This document shows positions 1-10,933 of a stretch of DNA of 64,000 nucleotides, piece by piece. The notes under the pieces were generated by a model that did not search any database, was not told where the DNA came from, and saw only the letters and a program-made list of their open reading frames with translations. Where the stretch lies: the NCBI RefSeq assembly GCF_033439725.1, contig NW_026944384.1, forward strand, positions 682,001 to 746,000. Reading direction: 5' to 3'. The position numbers and the translations under genes are program-made. Every line of letters begins with the position of its first letter. Position 1 is the first letter of the stretch. This stretch comes from Neurospora tetraspora. Lineage: Eukaryota; Ascomycota; Sordariomycetes; Sordariales; Sordariaceae.

Positions 1-1773
1 GACTGACCGTCCGCAGACCCTCACTCTTGGCTACCTCATCAACCTTATCATCCTCACGCACAATGGCATCGGGATGCCAATGTCGACGCTCACTCTAGAT
101 AACATGGTCAACTTTCTCAAGATCACTCTCGCTATCCAAGCCATGTACTATGCCAACATCTTTTGCATCAAGGTGTCCATCCTCTTTACCTACATCCGGT
201 TTGGTAAGTCAGCCTGGTAAACACCCGTCTTTCACCTGACTAACCGTCACCAGCCGTAACACGCACCTTTCGTTACCTTTGCATAGGAACAATCATCTTG
301 CACGTTGTTTTCCTTCTTGTTTGCATTATTACTACTCTGTTACAATGCCAGCCTCTTCACAAGATGTGGGACTTTACCGGCGCTGTCGAAGGCACCTGCA
401 TCAATACAACGGCCTTCTTTTACTGTGAGTACCTATTCCACCCCTTTCCCTTCCCTTTCGTTGCCCCTTCCCTCTCGAACCCTTTAATCCCCAGCTCCAT
501 ACTAACACCACCCACAGTCACATCCGGCTTCAACATCCTCACCGACCTCTGGATCCTCCTCCTCCCCATCTCCACCCTCCGCGGGATCAATCGACCCACC
601 CGCGAAAAGATTGCCCTCTTCCTCATCTTCGGGGTCGGCACCTTCGCAGCCGTCGCCTCCATCGTCCGCCTGCACACCATCTACACCTACACCCTAGCCG
701 ATGACCCGTTTCACGAGGGAATCAAAGTCAACCTCTGGTCAGTAATCGAGCTGACCATCGCCATCTCATGCGCCAGTGTCAGCGCGTTGAAGCCCATCTT
801 CAGTGGACGACAAAGGAAACTCACCAGGGGAGCGAGGAGAGGAAGGGGAGGTGGTTATAGCTACGGGAGCTACGGGACGGGGACGTGGTCGCGGGTGGAT
901 AACACCGGGAAGGGCACCGTTTCAGGTTCAGGAGGGAGTAGGAGTACAGGGACGTGGCTTACGAAGAAGAGTAAGGGGAGTAATGGTGGATTGGGAACGC
1001 AGTCCAGCGAGGACGGATTACATGGCGAAGAGGAAGCTGAGCTGCAAACGCTTGGCTCACACGCCGATAGCCACGCTGACGATCAGGCTGCAGAGAAAGA
1101 GAGGGAGAAGGAGCTCACGCCTGCGCATAAGGAGTATCGCCGGTGGGCGCACTCCTCCCATACGAGACTAGGAAGCCGTGATGGCCAACAACCGCACCAT
1201 ACACGGCAACACTCCCGCCAACAATCCACCTCGCTCTCCTCCCCCAACGGCCAAAACCTGCCCACCCCCGACGGAAGCACAGCCGACAGCGCCTCCCTCC
1301 CCATCCAACGCCCCAAACCCGCAGCCATCGCCATAAACCAGACCCGCCCATTGTCACCACCACCACCACCGCTGTCGCCTAGCCACATGGCCCACTTCGG
1401 GTATCAGGGACCTGGACAGCAGCAGCAATACGAGGCTCAGGTGGGGAATAATCAGGAACCCGGTAGATGGGTAGAAGTAGAAACGGCCGCCACGAGAACT
1501 GTGTATACACAGGGCGGGGAGGTGAGGATTACGCCGTTGCATAGACCTGGGGGCGGCGGTGCTAGGGGGAGGAAGATGGAGAGGGGGATGTCGGTTTCGG
1601 AGAGTAAGGGGCAGCCGCAGGGGCAGGGTTCTGTGTGGTCTGGACAAAGACAGGGACAGGAGGGGATGGGGATATGGGCGGGACAGGAGGTTAGGCAGGA
1701 GGTTAATAACGAATGGCCGGGAATGGTCAAGAGGGCGAGTAGTTCGGAGAGTCTTTTGGTGTTGCAGAAGTAA
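1..1773 (+). CDS. Pth11/SAT4-like rhodopsin-domain membrane protein (5' end outside window)
   Basis: This is the 3' part of a fungal rhodopsin-fold (SAT4/Pth11-like) integral membrane protein of the plasma membrane. Exon pieces are 1-203, 287-424 and 518-1773, with introns 204-286 (GTAAGT...TAG) and 425-517 (GTGAGT...CAG). The reading frame joins cleanly across both. Several hydrophobic helices are visible, with the family-like loop around QCQPLHKMWDF, the cysteine of EGTCINTTAFF, and the helix FNILTDLWILLLPI. After the last helix (ending SALKPIF) there is a cytosolic tail of about 310 residues that is rich in Gly, Ser, Pro and Gln and has no recognisable domain. Such proteins are putative sensors, but the ligand is unknown. 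The start codon lies left of the window. The family call is confident; the signalling role is inferred from the family. Confidence 0.85.
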
Positions 1774-2853
1774 ATACTTTGCCCTACTGCCTGCTTAATA
1801 CATGTTATGTTTGTTGACATCTATCATGAGTTTGAAGCATGTTACGAGAGTGTAGAGGTAAGGTATCCATAGAGGTATCCATAGAGGTACAGAGACAGAC
1901 AAATCCTGCGACCACTGGCCGAGTCGAGGTCTACTTCTAGAGGTAGTCAACGCCTGTCAGTTTCCTCTATGGAAGGCAAGTTACTTACCACATGCATCGC
2001 ATGGTCCTATTATGCTCGCCTTGCTGGTATTTTGCTGGTCTTTTGCTGGCCGTGACAGTGTGGTTACATGATACCTCTAGCCGGCGGGACAAGAACCTAA
2101 GCTTTATACGTCTGCCCTCGGTCGAATAGCCACCTGGAGTCCTGGACCTTGGACGTTCTCTTCAAAGAGGCCAGGCCGTTTGTCCAAGGTAAGGAAGGAG
2201 GATACTGAATCACCAGACCGTAAAGACGTTGACAACAACGATAAAGCGAAGATGAATGAAAAGCTTAATGCTAGTGGAAGGTTAAACCAAGCCGGGGCCT
2301 GCTACGAGTTACGATTACATGTATCGCCGCCAGTAACCTCTACCGCTGCGGCGCTGCCACGTACACAGGACGTTGACGATCATGGGCAGAACAACCCAAA
2401 GGGGCATTCGCCTGAAGAAGCCAGTGCGCCACTGCGAGTCACTGGAGTCCATCTTCGTCGTCGGTCTGGATGGAAGGTCGCAGCTGAGGTGGAGATGCGA
2501 GCTCGCGGTTAAGATCAAATTGAAGAGGGCAAACTCGTATGCGGACGAGACGGAGACAAATGAGATGGCAGAAAACCAAGTCCGAACTGGAGCTTGGGGC
2601 TAAGGTTCGCAGAAGACGAAGGGTACTCGAATCAAGAAGAAAATGGAGGTCGACCGCGGTTCTTACACCCACCATCAGCGCAACAGGCCCCGCGGCGATA
2701 ACCGGCTCACGCCGCTGAGAGAAACAATGAGAACCAGCACCAACCGACCAAGACTGGGAAAGAAAGCCGAACCAGGCCCAGACCCAGACCCAGACGCAAA
2801 GATAAGGGCAAGGGCAAGGGGAAGGAAATCGTTCATTCTCCACCATCACGTCA
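1774..2853. other. Non-coding stretch without a supported gene
   Basis: Open frames here are short, overlap on both strands and show no family motif. The octamer TAGAGGTA (or its complement) occurs five times between about 1850 and 2080, including three closely spaced copies near 1853-1888. Confidence 0.5.
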
Positions 2854-3290
2854 ATGAGAACGAAGCTGGAGGTCATCTGTTTTTCGGCAGGCAATGATAG
2901 CCGGGAACACAGTGTCACCGGTGCACACATTGACGCCGAAGTAGCCTCTAAGAATTGCATTACCGTGGGGGCTACGGGCTACCCAATCCTCTCGAGGCGC
3001 AAAGGGATGGATACAGGTTCAACGAGGCTGCGCCAACATCTGGGAGGGAACCCAAATACCATCGCTAGAGGTAGCTTCAACTCGCATAAAGTTGACTTTA
3101 CGGGTCCACCCTCGTCGGGTTCGTCATCAACTCTATGTATCCGACACTTCGGCTATATCCAACATTCCGGCCCTATCGTCATGTCATCTCCAGCCAACAG
3201 GCGGACGAAGGGTAGACGAATATATGCTGCCCGGGTTACACCTTCCGAGTAAAGGTGGCTTACTGGACTTTACTCTCCGGCAATTTGCCT
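2854..3290 (+). pseudogene. Subtilisin-like (S8) peptidase fragment
   Basis: The frame beginning at 2854 reads VICFSAGNDS and then VASKNCITVGAT. These match the subtilase segment around the oxyanion-hole Asn (SAGN) and the following AKNCITVGA block. About 300 bases later, other frames give GRRVDEYMLPG, reminiscent of the family's 'D..APG' block before the catalytic Ser. The catalytic Ser segment and the N-terminal Asp and His segments are not found, and the blocks lie in different frames, so this is a decayed fragment. In sordariomycetes S8 domains occur both as secreted proteases and inside NLR-type proteins; the NACHT relic at 6.0 kb makes the second origin possible but unproven. Confidence 0.4.
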
Positions 3291-3299
3291 ATAACTAGA

Positions 3300-5299
3300 A
3301 GTTCCCAAAAAAATATTGTCGCTACGAACTTTACAACTTATTATCTTCGCATCTTCGGGAAGCCTTGAACGCCTACCTCAGTATATGGAAACATCCGAGC
3401 TACGTTACCCTAGGAGACCTTCAAACAATTCTCCTACCTCCACAGGGCAAAAACGTGGACTTACTAAAGGATACCTCTAAATGTATAGATCCCGCAATTG
3501 ATTGTACAGTCGATCTCGGGCGATTGACTGGGCTTGGGTGTTGGGGCGCTCCAGTAGAGTACAGTACTTCCGAATGTCGACGACTCGGTCGTGCTCCCCC
3601 ATCCATCTGAGAAGAAAGTTGAGGTCCATTTCATCAGCTTTGAGTCTTGCGATAGACTTAGGCCGGCTGCTGCCTATGAGCGCAGCGGCTCACTTGGCCT
3701 TCGTAAAAACCAGTCCCAGCCGGAGCCGACTCGACCTCTTTTGCTAAATCCCTTGTCCCGATGCCAGAATGGATAGAAAACTCGAGAACCAGATGGGGAA
3801 TCGATGAAGCATAACTCGTCGAACTCGTCGGGGCCTATGGTATACGCCGCTGCGATGAGACTGACGGGGTGTTGCTTGGAGACTGAGAGGGAGTGGCGTG
3901 TTTGTGTTGGTGGGCGTGCCAGGGTGGTATACTAGGTAGATTGTGAATGGCCGGCAGATGAGAGTTGCGATGCCTAGGAGCATCTTCAAGCCGGTCTTGG
4001 TATCGGGGGACACATGACAGAACATTATGAAAGAGGTTGTGGTAGAGCTCGGCGGCGGCTTGCCCTTGTCATAGTCCCGGAACCGGTCTGATGTTGAATC
4101 CCAGGCCCACAGGCACTTTGGCACGGGTGTTCGTATGCGAGAGAGCGTAGTGGTGGTAGCCCTTGCAAGTCTGCTTTCTACCCCGGATAGCTTTCGTGGA
4201 ACACTCTACGTGGGAGAGCGCATCGAAGATGCGGAAGAAGCTATCAGAAGAGCCCGCGAGATCACGATCAATGCGCGAACGCCAACAAACGAGGACTTTA
4301 TGCTCGCCATGTTTACTGACGCATCGATAAAAAAACAACATGGCCCAACGTGTGGCCCAAGTCATCGATGCTTTCGTACGCTGTTGGCATGCAGGACCCT
4401 TACGAACCGGATGACAAATGCCAGGCCTTTGGAGCAGTCTTCTTTTCACCATCCTCTCCATCCGCTCCAGTTTTCTTTTCACCATCCTCTTCATCCGCTC
4501 AGTTCCCCTTATCTGCTCCATCGAGGCCAGCGCCACCACCATCACAGCAGCCAGCCACAACCCCCTGACCGAAAACCCCCGTGGCAGTGTGAGACTCCTC
4601 ACCGTCGCCCAACGTACGAAGCTCTACGACGAGGGCCAAGCAAATGCCCGGCGCCACGACAAGCTTCGGAAAAGGTCGGAGCGCGAGGAAAAATAATCAG
4701 CTTGGTTCTGTTGTATGATTGGGCCGTCCAATTGCTCGTGGAGGAAACTTGAGCAGTCAACCCAGTCCACACTACCATTGCAACGCGTACCAGATAGACT
4801 GAACAAAAACATCACCATCACCACTCAGTAAGTAACTTGAGCCCTGGTGTCCAGCCTCTTGGGGTGGCCTATCGACCTAATGCTTCGGGACAAGTGCGGC
4901 CGTAACAACCTTTGCTTCTCGTCTGATAATATTGGAAAGCTGACCATATCATCCCAAAGACAATCTTTTCTCCCGAAAACATATCCCGAAGCTAATCGTT
5001 TTTTCTTGTTCTATCCCTTGACCATTGTCCCTTGTTCAGATCAGTTCTCGTCTCATATATTCGCTTCTCAGGTATACCATCAAGACAGAGATGTGCACCA
5101 GCTTGAGCCCCCATGCTTCATTCACAACCGCGAATCGGGATACAGCCGGTATCTTTTGCACCCGATAAGAACTGAATCCATCTATACTTGAAGGTCATCC
5201 TCACTACGACCTCTCCTCTTGCCCTGGACGACTGCCAGATCATCCCTTCCTTCAATCCGCAACACCTCCTCCCTATCCCCATATCCACCCCCTTCCACC
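3300..5299. other. Region without a supported gene; possible minor relics
   Basis: Several overlapping ORFs exist on both strands, but none shows a family signature. On the plus strand at about 4225-4330 a short protein-like stretch (EDAEEAIRRAREI followed by MLAMFTDAS) vaguely resembles an RNase-H-type fragment. I do not assign it. Confidence 0.35.
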
Positions 5300-5518
5300 T
5301 CATATCGCCAACACAGGGAAGTTGGACATGACATGCTCAACTTCGGCCTCGATATCGGCCTGTTGCATGGCGTTGTCAAGGGAGCCCAGGTAACGGGTCA
5401 CCTCAGCACCGACGGAGGAACGGTAGCTGAACTTGGCGAGGTGCCAGATCTCGTATCCGGCATCACCCTGGAGAAGACGAAGCCTCTTTGAGTCGCGCCA
5501 ATAACGGTGCTCCTCCAA
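5300..5518 (-). pseudogene. Unrecognised protein-like C-terminal fragment
   Basis: A minus-strand open stretch ends at a TGA next to 5300 and reads EEHRYWRDSKRLRLLQGDAG and then EIWHLAKFSYRSS. Its composition is that of a real globular protein rather than random translation. An in-frame stop lies just upstream of the stretch (near 5528), and no intron acceptor joins it convincingly to more sequence. I do not recognise the family. It could be the last exon of a broken gene. Confidence 0.4.
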
Positions 5519-5658
5519 GGAGGCACCGAATCCTCATCCTTTCCCTCCCCTGTATCTCTCTACTAGACTACTAGTTCATCCGGCCCGCCACCGCCGCCGC
5601 CGACAACATTCCACGATGATGAGATCATCCATAACAATGAGCAACCGTAACATGAGGC

Positions 5659-6240
5659 CGAACAGGCCGTAAAGGATGCCGAACAGAACGCGGAAGAAAA
5701 AGGGCTAAACGAGAGGAGGAAGCAAAGAAGTAAGAAAGAAGAAGGGCAAAAAGAGATAGGAAAAGGGCGAGGAAAGCGAGGAGGAGGGAGAGGAAGACGC
5801 ACCAACGGAAACATGGAACGATCAGCTATTCGAGCGGACCGTGATAGTGCCGATCCAAAGAGGCAAATTTCGAACCCGTTTCGGGTTATTGAACGAGATT
5901 TTACCCTTGGTTTGCATCTTCTACCCCACGACCAGACAGCTCTCCTCAGTGGATCTTCTACCAAGCGGTCGCGAGAAGAAGACGACTTGGAGCCGTCACA
6001 CCGCAGCGATGTCTTGTCGCGCAAGATGTCTGACAACGAGCAGTGCTGGAGCTCAAGTCTGGACCTCTTCTGATTGCCTACGGCAGACCCTGGATGCGGG
6101 AAATCCGTGTTATCCAAATACTTGATTGACCAGTATCTGCCACAACGGTGCCCGACCGCAACCATATGCTACTTCTTCTTCAAGGATGGGGACCAGAACA
6201 CAGTCAAGCAGGCCCTTTGTGCTCTGAGCACTACAAGCGC
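5659..6240 (+). pseudogene. NACHT/NLR-type STAND ATPase fragment
   Basis: At 6083-6106 one frame reads ADPGCGKS, the Walker A (P-loop) motif typical of fungal NLRs, followed by VLSKYLIDQYLP, TATICYFFFKD and QNTVKQALCAL. Just upstream another frame gives LELKSGPLLIAY, the strand that normally precedes the P-loop, so the reading frame breaks right before Walker A. Walker B, the sensor motifs and the repeat domain are absent. Upstream (5659-6073) lies a purine-rich, charged open frame that may be a decayed linker or coil. Fungal NLRs act in non-self recognition and heterokaryon incompatibility. This copy is clearly non-functional. Confidence 0.65.
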
Positions 6241-6375
6241 ACCAGAGCCAGCATGTCGGACATCGCGAAAGCAAAGGAGGCCAACGCCGCCAAAGACCTC
6301 GACGACGCCATCGCCCAGGTGAATCTGGACAAGCCATCAGCCGCACTTATCAAAGCGCTCCTAAGAAACGGCGCC

Positions 6376-6485
6376 AAAATAAAAGCGAACCCAATAAGAC
6401 ATGCAGAATATCTTGCACGTGGAAGGGAACGGCACAAGACACAGTACGCCAAAATAAAGGCGGACCCAATAAGACATGCACAGAG
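6376..6485 (+). repeat. Tandem K(I/L)KA(N/D)PIRHA-coding repeat
   Basis: Two successive segments encode AKIKANPIRHA and AKIKADPIRHA about 75 bases apart. A third, inverted copy lies at 9632-9671, where the minus strand encodes AKLKADPIRYA with near-identical DNA over about 40 bases. This marks a dispersed repeat whose parent protein I do not recognise. Confidence 0.55.
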
Positions 6486-6769
6486 GAGGGAATGGCAGTC
6501 AACTTGAACCTAAGACGCCCTTAGGAGGAGCAAGGATTTGGAACAGACTTAGCCCAGGCCTTGCTGCCTATGACGCGTGAGCTAGGCGATTCAAGAATGG
6601 TCTGCGGGTTCGCGGACGTTGGCATGTTGAGCGGAGAGAAGCGGAAAGGCCTTCTACCTACCTTGGTGTACGGGCCGTCTTGTTAGTTCTGGAAACAATG
6701 GTTACTTCCGCCTTTTGGGCATACGATTCTATTGTAAGCCAGAAAGACCTTCAGGAACAGGGCTTAGGA

Positions 6770-7168
6770 AACCATTGTACCCAAGGTCGAGACGGCTGGG
6801 CAAGCAATTGCCATTGCTGTATACTTATTCGAGGAGGAGCGCAACGACGATGGATGCACTAGATGCGCTAACGAGGCTACCCTGCGCCCGACGGCCGAAT
6901 GTGTTGCGCCCCACCAAAAGTGGTTTGGCGGCGCCTGTACGCATTGCCACTACGCTAGCGGCTGGGCAGGGCACCAAGTGCTCTTTTAAAAAGGAGCTAA
7001 AGGAGAAGAAGATCAAGAAGGAGGAGGTGGAGGAGGTGTGAGTTCCCTGGACGGAGGAGGAGAAGGACGCCATCATGGACGAGATGACGCTCAATGAGTT
7101 GGAGGATATGGAAGATGTTCTTGCGATGAGTTGGAATGGCCAGAACTTTGCCCGTGGCCGCGTATGAG
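6770..7168 (+). pseudogene. DUF3716-like cysteine-rich protein relic
   Basis: One frame reads VPKVETAGQAIAIAVYLFEE and then GCTRCANEATLRPTAEC, followed by GGACTHCHYASG. The CxxC...C...CxxC pattern is that of the fungal DUF3716 family, a small zinc-binding-like module of unknown function. Soon after the last pair the open frame shifts to GQGTKCSFKKELKEKK, and that second frame contains one in-frame TGA before VPWTEEEKDAIMDEM and NELEDMEDVLAMSWNG. With one frameshift and one stop it is a recently broken gene. The acidic Lys/Glu-rich C-terminal part is usual for members of this family. Confidence 0.6.
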
Positions 7169-7574
7169 TTTACCTTGGAATGGGTTATGCTCACATGAAG
7201 CAGTGGAAGCATATCGTGGATACTTCTTCGCTCCAGGGGGTGTCGAAGCTATCTTCCTCTTGATCGCGGCGATTTCTTCGGCATGGCGGGCCTCCATCTC
7301 CTCCTGTTTCAAAATGAAGCAGCCTAGGATTAGTCTGGATTTCTATAGCTTCTGCCCACAGTGTGCTCGCAAGTTTCGGCCTTCATTGGCTTCTTGACGA
7401 CCCTTTTTTGCATTGTGATCAAAGCCGGAGCTGCCGGGGTCTTGGTCGGTGATAGCCATAAGGTGTTGCTGGGTTGGTGTTGCTGGGCGAAGTGTTCCAT
7501 GTTAGGTAAGCTCTCTCTTCACAGTCATTTTCCTGTGGCGCCTTCTCGTTCTTGCCGGGAAATCCGTTATACCA

Positions 7575-7854
7575 TCATTGGTGCGCACACATCCAAAGCA
7601 GGACGTAGGAAAACGATTCGAGGTCGTGACGGTATGTGTGGTCGATGTTGCGCAATACTTCAATCGCCATAAACTGTAATGTAGGTACCACTCGGGCCGC
7701 CATCTCGAACCTTGGCCATATCAAGGTCCATCAGCATGCCGGGGTGGCTAACATCGCGAGAGGCGGGGACCGGAGGAAGTGGCTGGCTGACAATGTTCCG
7801 CCGGCTCATAGAGGTAATCATGGGCATGAGCTTGACGGAGTTGACCCTTCTCAA
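7575..7854 (-). pseudogene. FunK1-type fungal protein kinase fragment
   Basis: The minus strand carries GMLMDLDMAKVRDGGPSG, which corresponds to the FunK1 block '(N/M)LIDYDLA...PSG' holding the metal-binding Asp. A shifted frame continues with LQFMAIEVLRNIDHTYRHDL and ESFSYVLLWM, the hallmark FunK1 activation-loop and helix segment. The frame changes between the two blocks, and both lobes are incomplete. FunK1 kinases are a fungus-specific expanded family, often embedded among repeats. This copy is a relic. Confidence 0.75.
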
Positions 7855-7869
7855 TCAAGCCTCCAGTTT

Positions 7870-9240
7870 TCGCTGTAGCATCTGCGGAAGTTGCAGCGTT
7901 CCGGGGATGCTCTGGGAGCAGACAGCGGGCCAACCTGTCCGTTGAGTCCTGGGTTTCGCCGTTGGGGTTGGGCCGCTTTCAACCTGTCAGTGTCCCATCC
8001 TAGACATCTGAGATGATGAAGAACCTCAAGGTCTGCTCCAGTTTGGCCCTCGTTCTGTTGGTTGGTATCCGTGTCTTCCATCAGGGACTCTGGTAGTTGC
8101 AGCTTCTTTGTGACTCCTTGGTGTGCGTAAGGGCAGGGTCGGGCTTTCCCACGCGTGCACGATGGCTTTTGCTCCAGCGTGCTGTGCTTGCCCAACGAAG
8201 GAGCAATTCCAGTCGCAGGACCGTTCCTTAGTGACTTGTAACAAGTGGGCTCAGGTTTGCTGATCCTTTGTTGCTGGCGGTGCTAGCCCCTGACCGGCGT
8301 GTAAACAAATTTCCTTTTCGAGCGTTTGGTCGCGGAACACCAGCAGCCGAGCCCTTCGTGATCGTGTTCTCGGAGCCAACGCGTGTAGAATGATGCATTT
8401 TGTTTATTCCCCATTCAAAAGGCCAGAATAGGTTTGTGGTGATATCGCACGAGGCTTTCCTCGACGTTCAGCTGCTGGTGTAGTCCGCACAAACGACCTG
8501 GATTGACTTCCACAAGCAGCCTTTCACGGCCAGCGCTACACCACCCCTTGGAATGCTGTGGACGGAACAGTTTCCGGGGAAGAAACTTGAAAGTCCAGTG
8601 CAAGCATGACAGCTTTTAGCTTTTGGGTAAACTAATGTGTTGCGAAGGTGGTGGTCGAGTGTCTCGGTCCTGCCAGGGCCGATCATGATGCTTTCTGTTC
8701 CCGCGCGCGCCAAACCTTTGGTCCTCTGAGCTCCAAGAGCCCATCCTAGTCACCTAATATATTACCTATTCTCGTGCCCTTCCCGCGTATCCCACCTCTT
8801 CCCTGTCATTCCTTGTATAAATCGGTCGATCGATCGTACGTCTCGGTCGGTGTGGAAGGCTCGAGGATGTTCGGGCGCAGCGGCGTCGCGAGCAGGCTGG
8901 AGGGTTCGGAAGGTGGCTGGATGCGAGGCCCTGGAGAGGGAAGAAGTTAGCAATTAGCTTGAGGAAGCTTGACGGGAAGTACTTGCCTACACTCTGCGTC
9001 TTTGGCGAGGGGGAATCTTTGTCTCTCAATGCTGACAAGCAGTTGGGCATTGTGTTGTGCTTTCCAGGTTGCTTTGATCGGAATGTCCGACTTCCATTGA
9101 CATTGACATGCACCTTTGCAGGACAGAAAGCTCTCCAACGCATGGAGGTATAGGCAGAGGCAGGGAGTACATCATGCTTGGACTGACAAGGCATATGTAT
9201 CAATGTACTTCTACTTCTACAAATATCAGCTCCACATTAC
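7870..9240. other. No supported gene
   Basis: Both strands contain only short overlapping ORFs without family motifs. The short palindrome-rich run GATCGATCG lies near 8828. The stretch may include further decayed pieces of the neighbouring FunK1 relic. Confidence 0.4.
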
Positions 9241-9285
9241 ATCATCAGCACCTCCCAACCCGTGCAGGCACAGAAAATACAGGCA

Positions 9286-9402
9286 CCCCAACAGAAGATA
9301 CAAAACTCCAACAGAAGATACAAAACTCCAACAGAAGATACAAACACTCCAACAGAAGATACAAACACTCCAACAGAAGATACAAACACTCCAACAAAAG
9401 AC
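9286..9402 (+). repeat. 20/21-bp minisatellite
   Basis: About six head-to-tail copies of a 20- or 21-base unit (CCAACAGAAGATACAAACAC). In one plus frame the 21-base copies encode the heptad TPTEDTN. Confidence 0.9.
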
Positions 9403-9533
9403 CCGACGCCGTTCATCTTACAGAGCTTCGAAGATGATCTGTATCGATCCCCAGGCAGCACGAATGGGCATTCACTGTTCTTTGCTTTCCGTGCAATCAA
9501 CGCCAAACCGCGCACACCAGATTTTGTCGATGT

Positions 9534-9608
9534 CATCAGCCGACCCCTAGGACGAGGGGGCTGTTTGTGCCTCCCCGTCCAGAAAGAAGGAAAAGGGGTC
9601 GGCTGATG
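9534..9608. mobile_element. 75-bp fold-back element
   Basis: CATCAGCCGACCCC at 9534-9547 is perfectly inverted at 9595-9608. The pair is flanked on both sides by ATGT (9530-9533 and 9609-9612). This is the structure of a very small TIR element with a 4-bp target duplication, but it could also be a simple hairpin. Confidence 0.5.
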
Positions 9609-9631
9609 ATGTGGTCGGATCTCGGGATGTG

Positions 9632-9671
9632 GTCGCATATCTTATTGGGTCCGCCTTTAGTTTGGCGTACT
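9632..9671 (-). repeat. Inverted copy of the 6.4-kb KADPIRHA repeat
   Basis: The DNA is a reverse-complement near match to 6442-6480, differing at a few positions, and the minus strand encodes AKLKADPIRYA. Confidence 0.65.
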
Positions 9672-9749
9672 GTTTGGCGTCATCCGTGAGGCCAGAACAC
9701 CTTCTTGAATGGACCCTTAGTGCCACCACGGAGGATGACGGAGACGATT

Positions 9750-9778
9750 GTAGTGCCTGGGAATCGAACCCAGGACTT
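9750..9778 (-). pseudogene. tRNA 3'-half relic (T arm)
   Basis: On the minus strand CTGGGTTCGATTCCCAG forms a perfect five-pair T stem with a canonical TTCGATT loop, followed by a seven-base acceptor-like strand. The D arm and anticodon arm are missing and are replaced by a CAA-type microsatellite. The isotype cannot be told. Confidence 0.5.
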
Positions 9779-9824
9779 TGTTGTTGTTGTTGTTGTTGTT
9801 GTCGTCGGTGGTGGTGGTGGTGAC
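9777..9824 (+). repeat. TTG/GTG trinucleotide microsatellite
   Basis: Consecutive TTG units pass through GTCGTC into GTG units. Apparent poly-Gln, poly-Cys or poly-His ORFs over it are artefacts. Confidence 0.9.
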
Positions 9825-9839
9825 GATGCTTCAAGGACT

Positions 9840-10933
9840 ACCATGATGTTCCGTTAGCTCGTGAACTCCTTGACTGGTAGACGAGTTGAAGGTAGACTCA
9901 CCATGGAAGTTGCCGCGAGGCACACCACTCTTCCTGAGCGAGTGGCACTTCCCGAGCTTGAAAGCGTGCTTGTGGCACTTGTCTGTCTCCTACAAGGGCA
10001 ACTGTGAGACGGGGCTCACATTCATCTGAATGGAGTGATGGAGTCAGCATCTGGGTAATGGTAACAGAGAAAGGCAAATCTGGATATTCCGTGATAACGA
10101 GGAGAGCGACATGGACAGAAAGTGAGGGGAAAGCAACGCATCATCTTTAGGACTCTTTCCTCTCGCTTGGAGGTTCAGTTGTTGTATACTCCTCTGTCTT
10201 GCCCATGCGAGGCCGCGAGAGCATTCTGAGGCAAGGGAAAGGTGCCGAGTGGGAGGGGATGCTGATGGGATGGTGGCAGAGGTTACGAGATCCAAACAAG
10301 GGGACTTACTCTTTCTCCGCGATGGAGGCTTGGAATCCAAGATTTGTGTGTGGCCTGAGTGTGGCCTTTGGGGGCCAGAGGCCTCGGCTATGAAGATGTT
10401 GTGTGGTGAGGAGGAAGAGGAAAAGAAGTGTCTCGAGGGGAAGATGGAGGGAGGGGAATGGAGGGGTACTTGAGAAAATCTTGAGGGGCGAATGGGCTCG
10501 AAGGTCAATCTTGCCAGCAAGAAGGCAGCCTTGCCGTCTCGTCTGAAGCTCCTTCCTTCCTTCAATCTTGCAAGCTGCGTTGCATGTCGCCTGACCTCGG
10601 AGTGTACGTACTCCTCACTCAGGGAGGATCATCTCCGGCCGGGGCACATTGCTGCGGGATATGATCGAGGAGATCGGTCAACAGGACTCGTCAACTTGGG
10701 CCACAACACAACCATAAAATTCTCCCAAACTCCAACAGTGGACATCCAAGACTTTCAAAGTTGCTCCCTCAAATTTTCCTGGTCCAAATAGCTTTCCTCC
10801 CGGTTGAGATAGGCGGACTCCTCAAGCTGGTCTACTTGGATTTGCCCCGGGAGAATGTGTGCCCTGGCTACAATCACTGGAACTAGATGGAAGGATGGTG
10901 TGACAAGAAAAGAACAAGTACCAAGTACATCAG
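9840..10933. other. No clearly supported gene
   Basis: A 173-codon minus-strand ORF (10044-10565) is Ser/Arg/Pro-rich with no domain or splice signals that support it. I treat it as chance. Confidence 0.35.

Noticed and set aside
2439-2960. 173-codon minus-strand ORF overlapping the subtilase relic
   Set aside because: It is antisense to the recognised AGND/AKNCITVGA blocks and has no motif of its own.
10044-10565. 173-codon minus-strand ORF
   Set aside because: No domain, codon pattern or splice context supports it; Ser/Pro/Arg-rich like other chance ORFs here.
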